A stretch of DNA of 64,000 nt from Nansenia antarctica (lineage: Eukaryota > Chordata > Actinopteri > Argentiniformes > Microstomatidae), in NCBI GenBank assembly GCA_963989245.1, contig OZ022345.1, positions 42,710,986 to 42,774,985 of the forward strand. Reading direction: 5' to 3'. This document shows, one piece after another, positions 52,583-63,671 of this stretch (positions are counted from its first letter, which is position 1; the number at the start of each line of letters is the position of its first letter). Both the position numbers and the translations under genes were made by a program. A model generated the notes under the pieces. The model was not told where the DNA came from and searched no databases. It was given only the letters and a program-made list of their open reading frames with translations.

Positions 52583-52931
52583 CTACAGCTCCATGAGGGC
52601 TTTTATTTAATTAATGCGTGACGCCTTCTTGTCGGTGGGGTTCTTGGAGCCGAAAGCCTTGTCCACCAGATCCTGCTTCTGCCTCTGAATCTTCACCATG
52701 TTCTCCTCCACAGAGTCCTTCACGATGAACTTGGTGACGAAGACGTCTCTCTTCTGGCCCAGGCGGTGACAGCGATCCACACACTGGTCCTCTGCTGCAG
52801 GGTTCCACGCTGGATCCGTGAGGAAAACACGGGAGGCGGCTGTCAGGTTGAGTCCCACCCCGCCAGCTTTGAGTGACAGCAGCATGATCGTGGGGCCGTC
52901 AGGAGCGGGGCTCTGGAACTCCTGGATGACC
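52583..52931 (-). pseudogene. hltf: hltf terminal exon with premature stop
   Basis: HLTF is a SNF2-family ATPase and ubiquitin ligase acting in PCNA polyubiquitination and fork remodelling. This exon encodes the end of the second helicase lobe: LLSLKAGGVGLNL (motif V), DPAWNPAAEDQ, and DRCHRLGQKR with the arginine finger (motif VI), then KFIVKDSVEENM and the C-terminal tail. An acceptor CCCTAG sits at 52,932-52,937. TAA at 52,607-52,609 replaces a codon after SRIN; the original reading resumes (IKALMEL) and stops at 52,583-52,585, so eight residues are lost. A LINE 3' tail ends about 15 bases upstream, replacing the pyrimidine tract by adenines. No other hltf exon was recognised in the window. 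Confidence 0.8.
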
Positions 52932-52946
52932 TAGGGCCGCCTCTCC

Positions 52947-54504
52947 TTTTTTTTTTTTTTTTTTTTTCCCAAAGATTCAAACATTTTTACAATATAATTG
53001 AACAAATTTTTTCTTGTTTCCCCGCCCCCTTGTATCCACCCCCCCCCCCCCCCACCCACCATTGTGCGGCACAACAAAAATATTATAATAATAAGACAAA
53101 ACACACATGCCTACATACACACACACACACACACACACACAATAATACATTCATTAGGGATGCGCTATGATATTAACAGCAATTCACATCACCGTGCATC
53201 CTTACAAGAAACACTGTCCATCAAACAATAGTACCTGAAGCTGCCCTTCTTGCCATAAAATATATATGTGGTTGCCATATTTTTACAAAGTCCTGACTCT
53301 TATGTCTTATAGTATAGTATATTTTATCTAATGGAATGTAGCTAGAGATTTCATTTAACCAATGTGATATTGTAGGAGAGTAATCGGATTTCCAATGGAT
53401 TGCAATACACTTCTTTGCAGCAATCAAAGCAAGATCAATATATATTTTTTGAAATTCATTCCAAGGATCCATATTGATCGTGCCTAAAAGACACAAGCGA
53501 GATGATTTTGCAATGTGAATATTTAAACATAATGCTATCGTGTCAATTACAAAGTTCCAAAATGTTAACAACAAATTACATGACCAAAACATATGGTAAA
53601 AGTCCCCTTTCTGTTTTTTGCAGCGCCAGCACAAAAAGGACATTTCATTATTCATTTTATAAAGTTTTGCAGGTGTATAATAAGTTCTATGCAAAATTTT
53701 AAAAAGAAGGAGTTTGTGCCTGTAAGAACATTTATGAACTTTAAGACAAAAGAAAGACCAGTCCTCTTTACTTATATCCATGTCTAAATCCTTTTCCCAT
53801 TTACACCTCGTAGCATCTGTACTTGTAGACAAGCATTCAAGCAGAGATAAATAAACTTGAGAAATACATTTAGAACTTTGAACCTCCTTATTGATAAGGC
53901 CTTCTATTTTGGAGGGCTTGGGTTCTTCAAGAGTGCCTTGAGTTGTCTGTATCATATGGCGGATTTGAAAAAATCGAAATAAATGTGTGGAAGATCAATT
54001 ATATTTTGACTTTAACTGAAGGAAAGAAACAAATGTACCACTGTCGTAAAGATGTGTTATTTCCCTTATCCCCTTGTCGTACCAAGACTTGAAGGTGTCA
54101 TCATTAAAACAAGATGTAAAATTGGGGTTTCTCCAGATAGGAGTATAGGGCGAAAGGTGTTCCTTGTGACCCATACGTTTATGGGAGTTCTTCCATATTA
54201 GTAAACTGTTAATAATAATAGGATTATTTGTGATTTTTTTAACCTGTTGTAAACCAATATAAGGCAGGTATCTCAGTTCATATGGAAGAATGTCATAAGA
54301 TTCCAGTCTTGACCATGCGCTAGATGAGCTAGAGAACCACTGCCTAATCTGGGTAAGTTGGGCAGCCAGAAAGTAAATGTTAAGGTTCGGTAGGTTTAAG
54401 CCACCATCATTATATGGAAGTTGTAAAACTTGTTGGCTAATCCTTGGTGACTTACTCTCCCAAATGAAAGAGGAGAAGATGCTCTGTAAATATATTTTGA
54501 ACAT
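52947..54504 (-). mobile_element. 5'-truncated L1-like retrotransposon
   Basis: On the minus strand: ORF2 C-terminal half, a 3' UTR with CA-rich and C-rich runs (53,035-53,141), and a poly-A tail (T-run 52,947-52,968 on the plus strand). Truncated at 54,504. No clear target duplication. Confidence 0.8.
53221..54504 (-). pseudogene. L1-like ORF2 C-terminal half
   Basis: Starts within the thumb (FSSFIWESKSPRISQQVLQL, DGGLNLPNL) at 54,504 and runs to 53,995. After a frame change it continues from 53,955 to 53,221. The last part holds CWRCKKQKGDFYHMFWSC (about 53,574-53,627), the L1-type cysteine/histidine end. The RT catalytic part is missing, so it is inactive. It differs clearly from the LINE at 0.2-5.3 kb and from the 50.3-kb fragment, so at least three L1-like families are present. 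Confidence 0.8.
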
Positions 54505-55040
54505 TTATTTTTGAACAAATAAAACCAATTCTGATGAAGTCCATCCCACCAAGCACATCACTTGTGCTTTTTTGCCTTCTTTGCCTGTACCAGCACTTCC
54601 AGTGCTTTTTTTTCTTTTTTGAGCAGCCATGTGCCTCACTGTGGCTTGCCTGTCATCCTCCACTGCAGTCTTCCTGCTTTGTGCAGCACTGGTTGTTGGC
54701 TGGCAACCAAACTCTTCCTGCCTCCCTTTTGTCTTCAACAGGGCCTGTTGTCTGCGAGCCTTGTCTTTTGAGCCTGCAGTGTGGATGTTCCTGCATAGGA
54801 CCTTGTCTACCTTTGAGAACTTGACATCCTCTCTCCTGAACATCTGTATTGCTGTCTGACCCCTGGACCTGAGGGCATACTTGGTTGTCTGGATTGGTTG
54901 TCCCTAAAGGTGTCCATGCTCATTATGGTGCTTTTGCAGTCAATAATATCTCCCATGGCACTGAACGATGACTCCACCATTGGTCCATGGAAAATGGAGA
55001 GCGCTGCTCGAACCACATGGTTGAGGCCTGGGTACCTTCC
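54505..55040 (-). pseudogene. C-terminal part of an unidentified protein
   Basis: On the minus strand a frame passes through YPGLNHVVRAALSIFHG, VESSFSAMGDIID and MDTFRDNQ. It then shifts near 54,880 and continues as REDVKFSKVDKVLCRNIH followed by a lysine/arginine-rich tail to 54,505. I have the impression of a fish multicopy protein family with a VESSFS...DIID motif, possibly transposase-derived, but cannot name it. Its upstream part is replaced by R2-like sequence in the same frame. Confidence 0.45.
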
Positions 55041-56706
55041 AGTGTGTATGAACCCGGAGGCTAGCCAGTAATTATACATTTGTGCCAGTCGCACTCCGCT
55101 TGGGTCCCAGCTTATCACCGCCTTTTTGGTGATTCTGTCTGGGCCCGCGGCTGAGCCGTTCTGTACGGCCTTACATGCTTCGGATACTTCCGAAGCTGAG
55201 ATGAGATTTGCGAACTCATGGTTATCAGCGCCCCCCAGTGAGCGGTACTGACCCAGTCCTCCGTATCCTTTTGCCCCATCCCACCTGTCTCTGAAGACTT
55301 TGGTGAGCTCTCCCATAGGGATTTTGCATTTACGGTTCTCTCCACCGTCAAGGACCAGGGATGCCAAGCCTGCCTCGTCTTTTTCGAATAGGGCCTGATA
55401 CCTTCCATATTCCCTTACTCCAAATCCATGTGGGTCTTTTAAATCGTCAATCATGGGTCTCCCATCGGTGGGGTTCCGATGTTCTCTGAGGTCTTCAATC
55501 TCACTCATTTGTGTCCGGGCTTGCAGGGCCTTTGCTTGGATCATTTTAGCGCCTTGATCAGCGTGCTGTAGCCTGTGAAGTATCAATTCACTTTCAGTGG
55601 ACCCCGCTTCACCACTCCCCTTCCTCAACTTTTTTAATAGTTGTTTTCGTAGTCCTTTTTGGGGGGGTGGTGTTACTGTGGGTGCCATCAGATCCAGCAT
55701 ATTATTCCTTGGAGTAGTGGTCCATGCACTCCTTTTTGCCTTTGCGTCCAGGGTTCGGCATTTCCATTTAACCTGTCCTATCGTCTTGCCGAGCTCCGCC
55801 GCTATACATTTAGCCCTTTCCTCTTTAGCTTTTCCCTTGTATAGAGCTCTTAATCTTAGGAGTTCTTCTAGCTCCTTATCGCTCCATATCCGGCCTTCCG
55901 CCTTTGTCTTCTCCCGTTCTGGGGCTTGGGCCTTCTCTCTGTTCCATTCCACTAAGTGTTTATGTCTCCGGTGTTGTGAGACTCCGACTCGCGTTGCAAA
56001 TGTGTTTCCACATGTTCCACATGAGAACGCTTGATTTGCCCCTTCGATCCTGTGCACCTTAGCCCCCTCACATCTGGGGACATGACATGCGATCGAGTGA
56101 TATTTGTCGCCTGCATCCTCGACACCCAAATTTCAACAACACTTTATTATGCAAGGCCTTATAGTGTTTCACCATCCTACCTATGGTGTATGGCCCTGCT
56201 TTACATGCTTCGCACCAGTATTGGCTTCCCGGTAGCCACAGAAGGAGGGGCCCTGAAGGGACTCTTGCTCTACCTTCCCCGACATTGTCTTCCACCATGT
56301 TTGTCGCTTGGATGTCAGCAGTTGTCCTAGATTCTGCTCTGGGTGTCTTGGAAGCTATTCCTCTTAGCCTCCTATCCCTGTGTGTGGACCCCCATATCCC
56401 CCTCCAACTCCGGAGGAGGAGTAGCCTATGTGTTGGGGGGGTCCTCACGCTCTTCACCCCTCTCTGAAGGGGGGCAGAAGGCTTAGATTTGGATCCACGT
56501 CCGTGGGTGGATGGTTGTTCTTCTATGGGTCTTCGGCGAGTCGCCACCTTTCCGTGGGAAACCTTTGCTTTCGTCCTGGCACACCAGTTTCCAGGGTGGC
56601 CAGTTCCGGGGAATTCACTACCGCACCCAGGCTCTCCGGTCAGCCGGGTGGGGGTCGCTTTTGAGTCAGAGCGACCTAACTGGTGGGGTCGGGTAGTCGA
56701 AACCAT
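55040..56706 (-). pseudogene. R2-superfamily LINE N-terminus (zinc fingers, Myb, start of RT)
   Basis: R2-type LINEs use N-terminal zinc fingers and a Myb-like domain to find a specific target. Here the minus strand shows CEACKAGPYTIGRMVKHYKALH (finger 1, about 56,140-56,210), CHVPRCEG and CGTCGNTFATRVGVSQHRRHKH (further fingers, about 55,960-56,090). A tryptophan-containing helix-rich segment follows (RIWSDKELEELLRLRALYK, GQVKWKCR; Myb-like, about 55,760-55,900), then the beginning of RT (AAGPDRITKKA, about 55,115-55,150). A frameshift near 56,100 separates finger 1 from the rest. RT catalytic motifs and the C-terminal endonuclease are missing; the sequence switches to another protein at about 55,040. 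Clade (R2, NeSL or HERO) undecided. Confidence 0.7.
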
Positions 56707-57141
56707 CTTCCTCCCCCAGACTTAACGGGGGCTCCATCTTAGCGGGTTCCGACATTTGCAACAAAACTTTACTCATGGGGGTCTCCATATCCTGAACCTA
56801 CAGACCCTTCTCCACCGGATTGCAACCTGTCCTTAACCAGGGGTTTAGGACTAGCCCGTTCCCTGTGATCAGACAATGCACACCTCGATTTACTAGATCC
56901 ATAATCGGATCATCAACCAGGCCCTTGATTCTCTAACCGATTTGTCGATTTTCGATACCGGCAGACAACAGCCGAGTCCCGGAGGAGGCCAAAGACGTCC
57001 TTTGTTTCAAACACTTCCTTAGCTGATAGGGGCCTTATAACGTTCACCAACCTGTCTTTGGTGTATAGTTCAGCTTTTGCCTTTCCCACCAGAATGAATT
57101 CCTGGTACCCATCAACATTTTAGCCCGAAGAAACTCCCGCT
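56707..57141. other. diverged R2-like leader remnants
   Basis: Part of it (about 57,040-57,140) resembles the finger-1 region at 56,140-56,290 in reverse orientation to the plus strand, suggesting a second decayed copy. No open frame. Confidence 0.35.
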
Positions 57142-57396
57142 CTACCTCCTCTCTCCTTGTTGGTGTTGGTGGTGTGAGGAGCCTCTGTGGAGGTGGGCGG
57201 AACTAGTGTTGAAGTGTCTTCTCAAATTGTCCTCCTTTGAGACAGCGATTGACTCGTTACACAGCAAGCATATTTGTTTTCTATTATCGTTTGTAGTAAT
57301 CTCAGTAAATAGATATTTCTCTGTCCATTCCTTACTGAACTGGCGATTTTCGTTGTCAATCTTCCTCTTTTTCAGAGTAGACAGCGACATTTTCAA
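57142..57396 (-). pseudogene. hAT transposase BED-finger N-terminus
   Basis: 84 codons on the minus strand: basic KKRKIDNENRQF, then WTEKYLF and a BED finger (CLLCNESIAVSKEDNLRRHF, C..C...H). The expected second histidine is followed by non-native sequence. The wording fits ZBED5/GTF2IRD2-like hAT transposases, the same type as the gene at 17,765-21,465, which lacks this part. Confidence 0.7.
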
Positions 57397-57477
57397 CTAA
57401 TACGAGGTCTGTCTTCTAGCTAGTTCACGTAGCGTAGGGAATCTTTATTTATTTATTAATAAAGCCTCTTACTGTAT

Positions 57478-58062
57478 ATATAATAATGAGGTTTCTGAAA
57501 TGAGTCTCGTCAACATTTGTATTGATGCGTATAAGGGCAACACCCACAAGAAACTGGTGTCAAGAATTATACAGAAGAGTATACAGTCCACCAAGAATCA
57601 CTCCACCTTATTTAGGGATAAGTGGGAGAAGGAAGCAAACATAGTCCTAACTGAGGAAGAATGGTTGAACATATGTAAAATACAATCCACCACCTCTAGC
57701 TCTGGACAATGGAGAGAATTTTCATGGAAGAACATTATTAGGTTTTTTATTACCCCAAGAAGAAAATACTTACAGAATGGTACACTGGGAATTGCTGGAG
57801 AGAGTGCAACAATTAAATGGCTCATTTCTATCACATTTTTGGGGAATGCAGGGGTGCAAACTGGTGATGGCCCAAAAAGGTGACAAAATTATTTTCACTG
57901 AAAACGACGGAAATTATCATTGCGTGGCGCCCAGGCACCTTCCTATGATGCATGCTATAATTTTTCTATACAAGCTCTATTCAAGGGACACATATAAAGC
58001 CTGTCAGTGTTATTCAGACCTATGAAGCAGCGGTAACAATAATGAAAACGCATCTATTAGAA
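57478..58062 (+). pseudogene. L1-like ORF2 C-terminal fragment, second copy
   Basis: Same LINE family as 50,275-50,941, with the frame better kept (57,500-57,883). Its cysteine/histidine motif is damaged by deletions near 57,783. It shows the uninterrupted sequence at 58,010 where the 50.9-kb copy carries the foreign insert. Confidence 0.75.
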
Positions 58063-58515
58063 TTAGAAGAAAGATGTATTTATTTTGGTCTGATTTGTGT
58101 ATAATTTGTTATTATACTGTACAATTCTATAGAATAGAATATAATAAGAATATTATTGACATTATTGTCCTTGTACAGTTGCCTATACATATGTATATAG
58201 TTCATTTGCCATGTTTTGTATATATTTAGTAGATTTGTATGTAGTCCATGTTTTGTATATATACATGTTTTGTATGTATTGTACATTTGTATATAGTTCA
58301 TTTGTTCTTTAAATAATAACTCACAAGACCACACCTCAACTGAATTAGTTGCTCATGTCTGAGCAACCGGCCCTTAAAGTGATAGCCCTTGTTTTGGTTG
58401 AAAGTCCTTCTGAGTTGTTAAATTTAAATTAAATTAAAATTAATTAATTAAAAATTAGTTGTCATTTCTAGTAGTCATGATGACAGTTTTTTCCTTTTTA
58501 AAAAACATTTCTTGC
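58063..58515. other. AT-rich non-coding stretch
   Basis: LINE tail followed by imperfect repeats of TGTATATAGTTCATTTG and ACATGTTTTGTATATA (58,195-58,310). No gene. Confidence 0.6.
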
Positions 58516-58519
58516 AGAT

Positions 58520-58741
58520 ATTCCACCAGACCACACAGCTCTAGGGTATGGAGGACTGCTGTGCAGCTTGAGGAGGACACTGCACGCCACTTGTTACCAG
58601 CAGTCGGATGTTTTTAAAACCTACAGTCACACTTACTGTTTCAACCCCCTTGATTCCTCCCTTCTTGAAGTAGAGGAGGAAGAGGAGGAGAATGACAGCT
58701 CCCCAGACATGAGTGATGATGAATGTGAGGTGTTGGATTAG
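58520..58741 (+). CDS. orphan terminal exon with acidic C-terminus
   Basis: A good acceptor (T-rich tract then TTGCAG at 58,514-58,519) is followed by 73 open codons to TAG at 58,739-58,741. The reading gives LGYGGLLCSLRRTLH, then DVFKTYSHTYCFNPL, and ends in EVEEEEEEND and SDDECEVLD. A possible AATAAAG follows at about 58,751. It has no ATG, so it would need an upstream exon, which I did not find. Family not recognised; it may be host or mobile-element derived. Confidence 0.45.
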   Translation: MPPDHTALGYGGLLCSLRRTLHATCYQQSDVFKTYSHTYCFNPLDSSLLEVEEEEEENDSSPDMSDDECEVLD

Positions 58742-61235
58742 CTCCTTGAAATAAAGACAAAGTCAGCATCGGCAACCTGTTCATGTGTTTTTTTTCTCTG
58801 TGAGGTTCTTATGGGGGAAACCCTTGCGAACGCAGGGTGTCATGGCACCAGGTCTTCCCCTGTAGAATTCTCTGCCTAAACGTTTTAAATGAAGGCTCCA
58901 GGCCTTTATCACTAACTGGCTTCATTTGTCAATAATACTGCAATCTACCAACACCTGAAAGGACGACTGTACAGTACTATAGAGAAAAGAACAAAAGCAG
59001 ATATTGCAAACTATTATATGCAATTTATTTAATGTGCACTATGCAAAAATAATCAAATACACAAAATAACACATTTGTACTGCATACATAAAAACTGTGT
59101 TTTTCCCCAAAACAGCATAAGATAGTGTAAAGGTGAGACTGGGTCCAGAGCACTGGGAGATATGTATGTCATGCAATATCTCATTCTCAGCAGCAGCTAC
59201 AGAAGTTTATATTGTATGAAAACCAGACTTAAATAAAAAACTGGATTATTCCCCCCCCAAAAAAAGAAGTAGTAATTGAATAGCAAGGTGATTGACCAGG
59301 GGTACAGAAGAGCACCGGACGACCCCTGATGGAGGTGAAACGTGAGCAAAAAAAACGGGGGCATATCCTACGACTAGTCAAGATGAGATCAAATAGCCTT
59401 AGTATTAGGGTAAATGGGGAATGCTCTGTACCTGTAGACAGGTGATGTCATCACCAGACATCTAGTGTAGAAGTTGGTGGAGGCACGGATACCTGGGAGC
59501 ATGGGCAAGGAGGATACAGGTCATACAGAAAAACAACAGATGATAGCCTACTTCAAGATTGTAACCTAGTACCATTTTTGTTGTTGCTAGCCAGTTAGCT
59601 ACCTTGTCACTGATAATAAACATATAATGTCAAATACTGGACGTTTCTCATTCATTTAATGAAAATAATCGCAAGGGGAAATCATGGTTGATCTGGAAAG
59701 GCATCATTCGCAATGCTTTATGGGATGGGTAGTTCCTTCTTTCTTAAGATAATTATGTACACAGTCTTGTTACAAATGGTAAGACTTAAATCTCTTAACA
59801 CTAGACTTGTTGTATTGTTCTGCTGTATTAAGATATTCACTCTGATAATAATCTCTCAGGGATCACCTTGTTTTGTGATTGTCACCTGGTCGCTTGTTTT
59901 TCGAGGAGATCGGGGGAGGGGAAGACTTCTATGTGAGGTCAGAGAGTGGCAGTGAGAGCGACTGAGTACTTCAACCAGAACCCCCATCAGTCTGCCCTGA
60001 AATATCGCCTTGGAACCCTCAGAGGACTGTGTTTCCCCCAACCTTTATCCAGCTCTCTCTTTACTGTTCAGCTTGCCAAACTCCTTTAGCCTTGGAGGCC
60101 AACGACGCAAGAGATCCTAAATAGTTTAAGTCTGGTTCAGATATACAGTAAAAGACTAACTGGACATTTTCAGAATGTTAAAACACTCTTCTTCTCCTCA
60201 CATATCATAAAGAGAGAGGAATACAGACACATTTTTAAGACTTAAGCATTTGAATTGGTTAAGACCCAAGACCCAATAGAATGATGAATAAAACATTGAT
60301 TTTGGCAAGCCTAAGGATTTGGCTGTGTCTGATTTGCCTTGACTTTCATTGTCACCTCTTTGGTCCTCATGTTGACAGACACCAGTAGCAGACTCCAAAG
60401 GCAAATGCAAAGTCTAGAATCACTTGTGACTTACCAGAAACACCTTTCAAGCCAATTGTACTTTCGGTGCCCGAGGGTTAGGTATAAATAAACTGTATAG
60501 AAAAGGTCTTGTCATTTCTAAATGTTGACATGGTCTGGTGAAAAGGGACGCATGTCGGCAATTCTCAAGTCGCGCAAATGAGAAAATCTTTTCTCTTTTT
60601 GCATATTACGAAACTTGAGGAGCAAGTAACAAACAACAGTTTTAGGATCACTAAATACTTATAATTTGTGAATTGGATTCACTGTATCTGCTGGAGGCTA
60701 CTGGGTAAGTGATAGCCTACATGTCTTGTAAACAACAAATGTAAGTTTTAGGACGTGTTCCAAAGCAAGGACTGTGTGATCATATTTCTTATCACTGATG
60801 CCACGTGTTTGACAGAATGATCAGAGTTATGAGCAAGATTAGTGTTATGAGCTAATTACATCTCAAGTAAGCAAGATCAATCTGTTTAAAACTTGATGGA
60901 ATATAAACATACATTTTAGCTCAAAACTTGGGTGTATTATACTTTCTTGTTCCATGGTACAGCTTTCACTCTGTAGAACTTGGTGCCCAGAGGAAATTTG
61001 AAGCGGTTTTGAGCCTAGAACACAACACCAGCCCTGTTAACTATGAGCTGAATCACACATACAACACAATCATTTCAACAATCAACTCTTGTACTATAAA
61101 CATGAAGTTGCCATATTTTGAACTCTATTATCGATAGATCTTGACCAATAGTGATTATTTTACATTTATCAATGACACATCTATCTTAAAAAGGGCCACT
61201 TCACCACTTTTTAACCTCATTAATGATCCTCTCCA
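58742..61235. other. non-coding stretch
   Basis: 2.5 kb without a supportable gene; short frames only, none with a recognisable motif. A C/A homopolymer junction at about 59,252-59,266 and a poly-A run near 59,349. Confidence 0.55.
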
Positions 61236-62278
61236 ACACCGCAGATATGTCTAGCCATCTGAAAACAGACCACTTTTGCTAGTCAATATGGTGATTGAGG
61301 ATTGCCAGCCCTTCACCATTGTGGAGGACAAAGGGTTCAGAAAGCTTGTTAAAGCTTTCAACATGTTCTCCCCACAAGGCAGGTGTGTATGTGAGCACAT
61401 GAAGCATTTTTCCCCATATATGCCATTCCAAGAGTGTTCCCTTCTTTCCTTTAGGCTTTGAAAGCTATGGTGGAGGACAGATATCAGGAGTCCAAGGAGA
61501 AAGCCAAAGCCATTGTGTTGAAGGCATCTGCAGTTAGCTTGACAGCAGATATGTGGACCTCCATCAAACCTGTAGCAATTTGTGTAGCCCCTCCCCCCTC
61601 GTTTCCTATATATGGGTGTCTTCTTGTCATTCGGTTAATTCCTCTGAAGGCACGTTGTGACGAAACTGTTAGGAGCTCTATTGTATTGTTTTAACCTTTT
61701 GACAACTTTTTACATTCCAATTTTAAGGTCTGAGTTGACCTAAATCCACATGCTGTGATTGTTTTTAAATCAATTTTGGTTCTTCAGATCTCCAGCTTCA
61801 ATATTAGTCTGGTATCTCTCAACACTTCTTCGGCGTATGCCCGGTGTACCACCCACCCAACGGGATGCATGGTCTGTCTGTCGGTATTAGATGACGAGAC
61901 GATGACGTGGCTTCTGGAGGGGTGTCCAGAAATATAGCCCGGGTGAGCCCCTCAACCAGGTCTCGGGGTGGTAAAAGGGTAGCCCCTCGGCCCCGAGCCT
62001 GGTGGAGTGGAGAGGAAAACAACTACCCATACGACGAAGAACACTGATGCATATCTTGCTGTGACCTGCCATTTTATAGATGCAAGCACCTCTTTGCACT
62101 ATGTTGTTTTAGGGGTGCTGCATTTCCCTGATGCACATACTGCTGAGAATTTGGCCAACGTCAAAGCAGCACTTATGGCCCATTGGGGTATTACCAACAA
62201 AGTGACTTGCGGATGGCGCAGCAAATATGGGTGCTTGTGCCAGGGAGTTGCACTTGTCACACAAATTGTGTGGCGCAC
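61236..62278 (+). pseudogene. hAT transposase fragment (ZBED-type), interrupted
   Basis: The end of a BED finger (ADMSSHLKTDH, about 61,247) is followed by the CQPFTIVEDKGFRKLV block (61,300-61,350), and AVSLTADMWTS with a catalytic aspartate (about 61,530-61,560). After a foreign piece (about 61,568-62,037) come AYLAVTCHFID, VVLGVLHFPDAHTAENLANV, WGI and, after a frameshift near 62,207, DGAANMGACA. The rest is cut off by the BEL/Pao LTR at 62,279. Two stops or shifts also occur before 61,460. Different from the hAT at 17.5 kb. Confidence 0.8.
61568..62037. mobile_element. unidentified insert in the ZBED-type transposase
   Basis: About 470 bases separate the halves of one codon run (ACCTCCATCAA | ACACTGATGC). 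No terminal repeat or recognisable coding region was found. Confidence 0.5.
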
Positions 62279-63644
62279 TGTGGGGAGCATGGCACGTTCG
62301 ACCTGCAGGGGGAGCCACAGGACGGTTGGTGAAGGGGATGGGGGCGTAATTGGCACCGGCTGATGCCAATTAGGTCCTCATCAAAGCGCCCTCTTAACGT
62401 GTTGCTTTGTTTCCCCTGGGAGGTCAGTAGGTGGAGGATAGAGAGAGCGAAGGAGAACGGAAAGGAGAACGAGAACGGGCGAGAGAGAGTCTGGGAGAGA
62501 GAGTGGCGAAAAGCACTGCGAACCAGCCGCGACCGAAAGGGTCGGGCGAGAGAAGCAAGTGCGCGGAGAAGAACTCCCCTGAGCGAGGCTTCCGAATGTG
62601 CTACTGTGACCCGTGCGCTCCTAGTCAAGGGATTACGGTAGTTGTAACCAGGGAGTAGCTAAAAGGACTGTAGAATTTAGGAAGGGCTGGTTATCTAACT
62701 AACTCTGAGCTAAATAGGCAGTGTAGGAGGATAGAGGTAGGGGGCGCCAGCAAACCTTTAGACTAGCATTACCATCGTTAGCATTAGCATTGGAATTAGC
62801 ATTAGCATTAGCATTGGAATTAGCATTAGCCTTAGCATACAAACAACTAAACACACGGTAACGGTATCCCATATGAACAAACACATTTATTTACACAACT
62901 GATGTATACATCCCAAATACACTCCCTCCCCGCCGGCCACACACACACTCACTCACTCATAGTATCTGGCCTGAACAGGCTTAGAGTCCCGGACTGTGGT
63001 GCGCGTTGAGGCCTGGTTGGATGGCATGTGCGTCGAGGAAGGTAGCAGACAAAAGGGGGGGGGTGACGTAGCAACGCGAAGGGAAAGGGGCTTCTTCGTG
63101 GTCCACGACGAGGTGAAGGGCTCAGGTCCGGTGGTCCACGTCGGTCGCAATCCACTCGTGGAGGCGACGAATCTGTCCAGCTTGATCTTGTCCGTCAGGT
63201 CCAACGTTCGCAGCCGGCTGCTGGCAAGGCTGGCTAACGGGAACACAGCTAAACGGGCTATCACAGTTGTAAACTCGATAATCACTAAACGGGTCTTCAG
63301 CTTCAGCACGGTGTGCGTGTTACTGACTCCGCCATCTTAGATCGACTTCGTGTTCTCTCTGCTTATTCTCACTCTCGTTGCTCTCATCACTCGGATTCTC
63401 ATCACACACTGACTCACAGAGCACTTCCGTCCCTATATATACACCACCGAACCTAGCATCCGGGTCACGGACACACCCCGGATATACCACGTCATTAAAC
63501 ATATACATAAACATTACAATAACAATACATACACCTTCATAAACGTACAGGAATAGTATAGAAAATAATAAAGTAAATAACAGGGGCAAAATAGGGCTGG
63601 TTTGGGGAAACTAAACTGGCTCTAAACTGTGGGCCTTCACAACA
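62279..63644 (-). repeat. BEL/Pao 3' LTR (candidate)
   Basis: About 1366 bp bounded by TG...CA (plus strand TGTGGGGAGC ... CTTCACAACA). On the minus strand it follows a purine-rich ATGGGGCGGC tract. It carries a TATA box TATATATA (63,434-63,441) and AATAAA near 62,885. The partner LTR lies outside the window, so the ends are inferred. Confidence 0.6.
62765..62832. repeat. (TTAGCA)n short tandem repeat
   Basis: About ten six-base units TTAGCA with GGAATTAGC variants, inside the candidate LTR. Confidence 0.85.
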
Positions 63645-63671
63645 GCCGCCCCATGAAACCCTCGGTTTCAG

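Noticed and set aside
56031..56725. Several plus-strand frames at 56.0-56.7 kb
   Set aside because: They lie opposite the R2-like zinc-finger region, which has recognisable motifs on the minus strand.
62363..62658. Arginine/glutamate-rich frames at 62.4-62.6 kb
   Set aside because: They come from purine-rich sequence inside the BEL/Pao LTR; no conserved motif.
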